A stretch of DNA of 10,630 bases from an uncultured Bacteriovorax sp. (lineage in GTDB: Bacteria > Bdellovibrionota > Bacteriovoracia > Bacteriovoracales > Bacteriovoracaceae), in contig CALUDF010000077.1 in NCBI GenBank assembly GCA_943914745.1, positions 1 to 10,630 of the forward strand, in the 5' to 3' direction. A program made the position numbers and the translations under genes. Of the stretch, positions 6,711 to 10,630 are shown in pieces. Within the stretch, counting starts at the first letter, position 1. Each line of letters begins with the position of its first letter. The notes below the pieces were generated by a model, which saw only the letters and a program-made list of their open reading frames with translations, had not been told where the DNA came from and ran no database searches.

Positions 6711-7826
6711 ATGCCCAGAAAAATTCTTCTTTTTGTACCCGGCTATTATGGGTCGATGTTAGAAGAGGAAGGAACCAGAAAGGTTCGCTGGGCAAAGGCT
6801 TCAAATTTTCTTCTCAGCCGCACAGGCGTCTCAAAAAATATTCCAGGCACAAAGATCGGGTCATTTAAAAAACTTGTTCCTTCGCAAGTCTTGAAGAATG
6901 TCTTGGTTTTTCCTCGTTATTGGGATGTCGACTCTTATGGAAAGACTCTCACACAACTTGAAGAATTCACCAGGAAAGAAAGAATTGAGCTCGCTACAGT
7001 CGCTTATGACTGGCGCGACGATTTTATTTCTTGCTTAGACGTTATTGATCAAAAAATAAAAAGTTTTAATCTGACGGACCATGATGAACTCTATGTTGTC
7101 GCTCACAGCATGGGCGGACTATTGATGTCTTATTATCTCCGCTATGGGGCCCAGGACGTAATTGCGGCAAGTGAGAATTGGGCAGGCCTTAAGCATGTGC
7201 GAAAGGTGGCCCTCATTGCTCCTCCTTTGCACGGCCTTATGATTCTCTTTCGAGACATTGAGGATGGAACATGCCTGGGAATTAACCGCAACCTTCTCTC
7301 TGGTCTAGACTATTCAACATTTAATTCGAGCTATTTTTTCCTTCCACCCAAAGGTGAAGATATCGGAATGAAAAAAAATGGAGAGAAACTCTCTCTTGGA
7401 ATTCACGATATTGATAAATGGGAAAAAAATAATTGGGGGCCTTTCAGGTATGCAACTCCAAAAGAAAGGGCCATTGTCCGCGGTTTTGTCGATGAGCACA
7501 TGAGTCGCTCCTCGAAATTCCATGAGCTTCTAAGAGCGCCAGTGATCACGCCGCCCCCTTTTAAAATGCCGCTTCTTCATGTCAGAGGCTTAGGGTATAA
7601 AACGAAAGAGCTTGCGACATTAAAACCTTCTAAGAAGCGTTTAGGTTATGCTTTCTTAAAAGAGGGTGAGGTTGATGGGGATGGAACGGTGACGGCCAAG
7701 TCAGGAGCTTCATTGTCCTATTTCAAGCATTTTGAGTTTAAGTTTGTTGATTGCAACCTCGGACATTTAGATGTTTTAGCTAAGCCCGAGGCACAAGTGG
7801 TTATTCAGGAATTTTTTAAAAATTAA
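6711..7826 (+). CDS. LCAT-like alpha/beta hydrolase (putative lipase/phospholipid acyltransferase)
   Basis: This 371-residue protein has the order of motifs of the lecithin:cholesterol acyltransferase family (LCAT/PDAT/Lro1). VPGYYGSMLE at 9-18 would form the oxyanion hole, and YDWR lies at 99-102. AHSMGG contains the nucleophile Ser133. SSYFFLPP (206-213) resembles the family's PSxYxLLP, DGDGTV has the acid Asp324, and LGHLDVL has His352. Residues about 180-290 probably form a lid. The family transfers or hydrolyses acyl chains of phospholipids or neutral lipids, but the substrate here is unknown. There is no signal peptide and the chain begins directly with the first beta strand, so a cytosolic or inner-membrane-associated location is inferred. 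ATG 6711 lacks a good Shine-Dalgarno, so translation probably depends on coupling to ychF, 10 bases upstream. The stop overlaps that of the convergent transglycosylase gene. Confidence 0.8.
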   Translation: MPRKILLFVPGYYGSMLEEEGTRKVRWAKASNFLLSRTGVSKNIPGTKIGSFKKLVPSQVLKNVLVFPRYWDVDSYGKTLTQLEEFTRKERIELATVAYDWRDDFISCLDVIDQKIKSFNLTDHDELYVVAHSMGGLLMSYYLRYGAQDVIAASENWAGLKHVRKVALIAPPLHGLMILFRDIEDGTCLGINRNLLSGLDYSTFNSSYFFLPPKGEDIGMKKNGEKLSLGIHDIDKWEKNNWGPFRYATPKERAIVRGFVDEHMSRSSKFHELLRAPVITPPPFKMPLLHVRGLGYKTKELATLKPSKKRLGYAFLKEGEVDGDGTVTAKSGASLSYFKHFEFKFVDCNLGHLDVLAKPEAQVVIQEFFKN

Positions 7827-9925
7827 TTGGCAGTAGAAAAAGTCACTTTAAAACTCTCATCCACTGGAGTCGTAAGAACCGAGCGGTTGGAAAGAAGTGA
7901 ATAGAAAAACTTGTTTCTGTAAATCAGCTTTACGTAATTTCTCGTTTCTTCATAAGGGATTGCTTCGATCGTGGCCAACGGATCTTCGTTTCTAAAGATC
8001 TCTTTTTTCCAGCGGGCAATTCTATTTTCACCAGCGTTGTACGAAGCCAGCGTATAAATCAGGTTTCCATCAAATTTTGTGAATAACTGCTTTAAATATT
8101 TTGTCCCAAGGGCCACGTTCGTATTCGGATCATTCAGGTGTTTGACCTTAACTTTGCGGTTAAAGCGTTTTGCCGTTGCTGGCATAAGCTGCATGAGCCC
8201 TTTGGCGCCAACTCTTGAAGTGGCTTCCGGATTAAAGGCCGACTCTTGCCTGATGAGTGAAATGACAATAAGAGGGTCAAGGTCATTTGAATTCTTTTGG
8301 ATCACTTTCAGGTAGCTAAGCGGGAAGATGTACTTGATTAGGCGGTAGTTCAAGCTCAGAGAATTTGCCCCCAAAGAGTCCTGGAAAACTTTGAAAGAGG
8401 CGATGTATTTATCTTGTGAATGTAAAAGGCGCACAAGGTTTAATACGACAAATTCCTTAAACTCATTGGTTGATACATTCTTTGAGAACTCAGCGTCCTT
8501 AAAAATGTCTTTTTTGTCCATTGATTGAACGTAGCGCATTTCGAGAACTGCGAATCTTTCTTGAGAAAGCTTGTTCCAGACGGCCAGGCGTCTTAGAGAG
8601 TCCTTAAGTGTCTCGCTCGTGACATCCATCTTGAATTCGGCAGGAGAATCTTTGCTGATGAGTTTTGAGAGAATCTCTTGCTCGCTTTGACCTTTATTTT
8701 GGGCCGCCAGCTCTTTTAAGGAGATGATCGAATAAAAAGAATAAGGTGAGCTGTTGATGATCTTGTGGAAATACTCGTTTGCTTTTTTCGTGTTTCCAGT
8801 CTTTAGAAACGTATAAGCAATCCAGTACTGTAATTTGGCGTCAGATGAGTCAAAGCTCTTCTCAAGATTATTCTTGTCCACCACGGACTTCATCGCCTTG
8901 TAGTCTTTGTTGATCAGGTGAGGCCATAGCAAATAGAAGTTAGATTCAGATGTCTCTTCTTTTGGAGCAATTGTGCGTGCGAGATTGAAGACTTCAATGG
9001 CGTCGTTGTCGCGTCCTTTGTAATAAAGCGACTTCGCCGCAAGAAGTGTCCCAAGCCAAGCGCGTCTTTCGTCGATGAACTTTTTATTTTTACCGAAGAA
9101 GTTTAAGGCCCCAACGACTTGTTGCTTGGCAGAGTCGAATTCACCTTTTTCAGTGGCTTCCTGTGAGCTTTTAATCATTCTCGTGAATTCTTCCTGGAAG
9201 AAAGACCCTGAGTTGTTATCAAGGTGAAGATTGTTGGCCAGGAATTGGTTGAGTTGTTTATTGACGTGCAAGTTAACCAAGATGGCGGAAGTCGGCTTCG
9301 TTTTGAAGTCAATGTACTTTGAAATCAGAATGTCCGAGATTTTTTCGTGTTCAGCACGGTTTGACTTAAAATATTTCAAAACCGCAGAAACCTCAGATTG
9401 ATTTTCTCCACTGACAAAGAAGGCAGCGGCGTCTTTTAGGTAATTCAAGTCTCTCGCAGAAAGGTTCATGTTGGGAGAGAGCTTTCTTAGGTACTTTAAA
9501 AAAAGAAAACGGCAGTAGCGATCCAGTGTCACATCCATTCTTTGAGCAAGGCTTTCTGTGAATTCATTCACCGGACGATTTTGAAGAGCACACTTATCAA
9601 AGAAAGAGTCCTGTCCGGAAATCGAAACAATCTGCTCCATTCTTTCAATCATTGGATTGAGATGGCTGAAAGAGTGCGCTCTGCCCTTCATGCTGGAGAA
9701 TTTCTTCACCGTGCTTTCGCTTAATTCGTTCTTAGTCAGGTCGTTATAGAGTGTTACGAGCTCTTTTCCATAGTCCAGGTCTGCTGGAGAATAGTTAACC
9801 TTAAACGGAACATCGTCGGCCATGGCGATCGACGCAAAATTTAAATTGGGATTAGCAAGCGCTACAGACAATGAGCATGTAGTAAATGCCACTAAAGTGA
9901 TTAGCCGTAAAATAAAGACCTCCAT
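7823..9925 (-). CDS. slt: soluble lytic murein transglycosylase (Slt-type, GH23)
   Basis: This periplasmic enzyme cleaves peptidoglycan glycan strands and leaves 1,6-anhydro-MurNAc ends. It is 700 residues as annotated, against 645 for mature-plus-signal E. coli Slt70. There is an N-terminal hydrophobic signal with likely cleavage after ALA at 22-24. Residues about 50-540 are an alpha-helical superhelix with TPR-like pieces, such as 295-325 and 364-390. The C-terminal GH23 domain (about 545-680) carries RQESAFNP with the catalytic Glu561, GAKGLMQLMPATA (573-585), LASYNAGENR (626-635) and IPYEETRNYV (656-665). ATG 9925 is used here, but GGAGG overlaps that ATG. An ATT at 9913, five bases after the GGAGG, would give a 696-residue protein beginning MLRLITLVAF, a better signal peptide. 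The gene lies 17 bases behind the HAMP protein gene, so the two are probably cotranscribed. Confidence 0.93.
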   Translation of the reverse strand: MEVFILRLITLVAFTTCSLSVALANPNLNFASIAMADDVPFKVNYSPADLDYGKELVTLYNDLTKNELSESTVKKFSSMKGRAHSFSHLNPMIERMEQIVSISGQDSFFDKCALQNRPVNEFTESLAQRMDVTLDRYCRFLFLKYLRKLSPNMNLSARDLNYLKDAAAFFVSGENQSEVSAVLKYFKSNRAEHEKISDILISKYIDFKTKPTSAILVNLHVNKQLNQFLANNLHLDNNSGSFFQEEFTRMIKSSQEATEKGEFDSAKQQVVGALNFFGKNKKFIDERRAWLGTLLAAKSLYYKGRDNDAIEVFNLARTIAPKEETSESNFYLLWPHLINKDYKAMKSVVDKNNLEKSFDSSDAKLQYWIAYTFLKTGNTKKANEYFHKIINSSPYSFYSIISLKELAAQNKGQSEQEILSKLISKDSPAEFKMDVTSETLKDSLRRLAVWNKLSQERFAVLEMRYVQSMDKKDIFKDAEFSKNVSTNEFKEFVVLNLVRLLHSQDKYIASFKVFQDSLGANSLSLNYRLIKYIFPLSYLKVIQKNSNDLDPLIVISLIRQESAFNPEATSRVGAKGLMQLMPATAKRFNRKVKVKHLNDPNTNVALGTKYLKQLFTKFDGNLIYTLASYNAGENRIARWKKEIFRNEDPLATIEAIPYEETRNYVKLIYRNKFFYSLLSNRSVLTTPVDESFKVTFSTAN
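9919..9923 (-). promoter_or_regulatory. Shine-Dalgarno GGAGG overlapping the annotated slt start
   Basis: On the - strand the sequence reads ATGGAGGTCTTTATT. The strong GGAGG begins at the G of the ATG and cannot serve that codon. It lies 5 bases before an in-frame ATT at 9913-9911, the same 5-6 base spacing seen for prs, pth, ychF, the barrel protein and the HAMP gene. The nearest purine-rich site upstream of the ATG, AGG, is 12 bases away. Confidence 0.5.
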
Positions 9926-9942
9926 GTCTAACTTTGGCCTAT

Positions 9943-10509
9943 TTAATTCTTATTAGTAAATCTCTCCTGAATTTCAGAGAGCCGCGAAGAGATTTCATTT
10001 AACACAACTCGTTTATCGTCGGGAACAACGAGGCTTAGATTATTTATATATGAATTTACTTCGCTTAAATAGACCAGGTCATTTTTGTACCCGTCCTCGA
10101 TATACTCGATCGTGTCGTTCAAGTCATCTGCAACGTCTTGGAAATAATCGCCTTTTCTAAAGAACAAGCGCCCAGGCGTAAATCCTTCTCGAATAGCGCG
10201 TAAATGTTTTTGCAATTTATAAAGGGGACCGGCGATTCGGTGAGAAAAAAAGATGCATCCAAAAAAAGTCAGGATGGCAAAACCGAAATGAAGCCCGGTT
10301 AAAAGGAGAATTAAAAGATCGCGTTTTTCACTGTAATAGGCTGCGATTTCAGGGTTTTTAAGAGCGAAGTTTGCGCTGATGGCGCTCAATAAAACGTAGA
10401 TAGTAAAGGGGTAAATGAGCCCAGTGACAAAGACGAGGACAGAAGCATAAAGGCTTAGCCTGTATTGGAATTTGGGATTAATTAAATAAATTTTTCTACT
10501 GTAAGACAC
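9943..10509 (-). CDS. small inner-membrane protein with two TM segments and a HAMP-like domain, no output domain
   Basis: This encodes a 188-residue membrane protein. A short basic N-terminus (SYSRKIYLINPKFQYR) is followed by TM1 at about 19-45, a short periplasmic loop of about 20 residues containing FALKNPEIAAYYSEKRD, and TM2 at about 64-88. A HAMP-like segment follows at about 88-140: SHRIAGPLYKLQKHLRAIREG, then FRKGDYFQDVADDLNDTIEYI. The remaining 45 residues look helical and end ERFTNKN. HAMP domains normally pass a signal from membrane helices to a kinase, cyclase or chemotaxis output domain; none is present. The start chosen is GTG 10509, because AGGGG (10515-10519) lies 5 bases upstream; upstream in-frame codons lack such a site and give an unconvincing N-terminus. 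Only weak promoter-like boxes are visible upstream (TATACA at 10549-10554; TTGTCA at 10589-10594). It directly precedes slt, suggesting a role linked to peptidoglycan turnover, which is inference. Confidence 0.78.
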   Translation of the reverse strand: MSYSRKIYLINPKFQYRLSLYASVLVFVTGLIYPFTIYVLLSAISANFALKNPEIAAYYSEKRDLLILLLTGLHFGFAILTFFGCIFFSHRIAGPLYKLQKHLRAIREGFTPGRLFFRKGDYFQDVADDLNDTIEYIEDGYKNDLVYLSEVNSYINNLSLVVPDDKRVVLNEISSRLSEIQERFTNKN

Positions 10510-10514
10510 GAGAT

Positions 10515-10519
10515 CCCCT
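10515..10519 (-). promoter_or_regulatory. ribosome binding site deciding the HAMP-protein start
   Basis: AGGGG, five bases before GTG 10509 on the - strand, selects this GTG over upstream in-frame candidates reaching to 10611. The resulting protein starts with a basic segment directly before the first membrane helix. Confidence 0.65.
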
Positions 10520-10630
10520 AAAGCGCATAAAATATAGTTCCATTTTAGTGTATAAAGGCGTGCGTTCCTAGGAAAAATTGAAACACCCTGACAATTGTTG
10601 ACGACTCCCATCAGTCATTGGAAAACCTTT

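Noticed and set aside
9542..9724. 60-codon open frame on the + strand within slt
   Set aside because: It is antisense to slt with no promoter, ribosome site or recognisable motif.
10568..10630. Open - strand frame of 20 codons ending in TAG, possibly the end of an upstream gene
   Set aside because: It is too short to distinguish from chance, and other frames also end here. The upstream sequence is needed.
1..10630. Mobile elements, CRISPR arrays, prophage or toxin-antitoxin genes
   Set aside because: No transposase or integrase motifs, no regularly spaced repeats and no terminal inverted repeats were seen. The tRNA has no visible attachment-site duplication within the window.

Overview
The window looks like a chromosomal segment of a Gram-negative bacterium of moderate to low G+C. 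A signal-peptide outer-membrane barrel ending in Phe and a soluble lytic transglycosylase with a signal peptide indicate a diderm envelope. The style of the proteins and the serine/lysine-rich, AT-leaning coding resemble Bdellovibrionota of the Bacteriovorax/Peredibacter kind. That assignment is an impression from the sequence, not a search result.

Layout: (1) 2-277 (+) is the 3' end of an unrecognised gene whose product ends in a Gln/Tyr/Met-rich, prion-like tail. (2) A bidirectional terminator at 301-330 separates it from a convergent outer-membrane beta-barrel gene (334-1788, -), which has a near-consensus sigma70-type promoter (TTGACT-N17-TATAGT). (3) Divergent from it is a compact class A penicillin-binding protein (1928-3862, +). 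(4) A tRNA-Gln(TTG) gene with its own near-consensus promoter (TTGCAA-N17-TATAGT) lies at 3933-4007. It leads without a visible terminator into a tight + strand gene string: prs, pth, ychF and an LCAT-like alpha/beta hydrolase (4048-7826). (5) Convergent to this string, sharing a TTAA that supplies both stop codons, is a two-gene - strand unit: a small two-TM HAMP protein without an output domain (9943-10509), followed by an Slt-type lytic transglycosylase (7823-9925).

Functionally there are two themes. One is envelope and peptidoglycan: a barrel protein, a glycan polymerase/crosslinker, a glycan-cleaving enzyme and a HAMP membrane protein. The other is core nucleotide metabolism and translation: PRPP synthesis, peptidyl-tRNA recycling, the ribosome-associated ATPase YchF and tRNA-Gln. 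The less ordinary elements are the Q-rich tail, the LCAT-like enzyme at the end of a housekeeping operon, the HAMP-only/Slt pair, the shortened transpeptidase domain, and a possible non-canonical ATT start for slt. I saw no mobile element, CRISPR array, riboswitch or clear defence system, and no obviously new multi-gene system.
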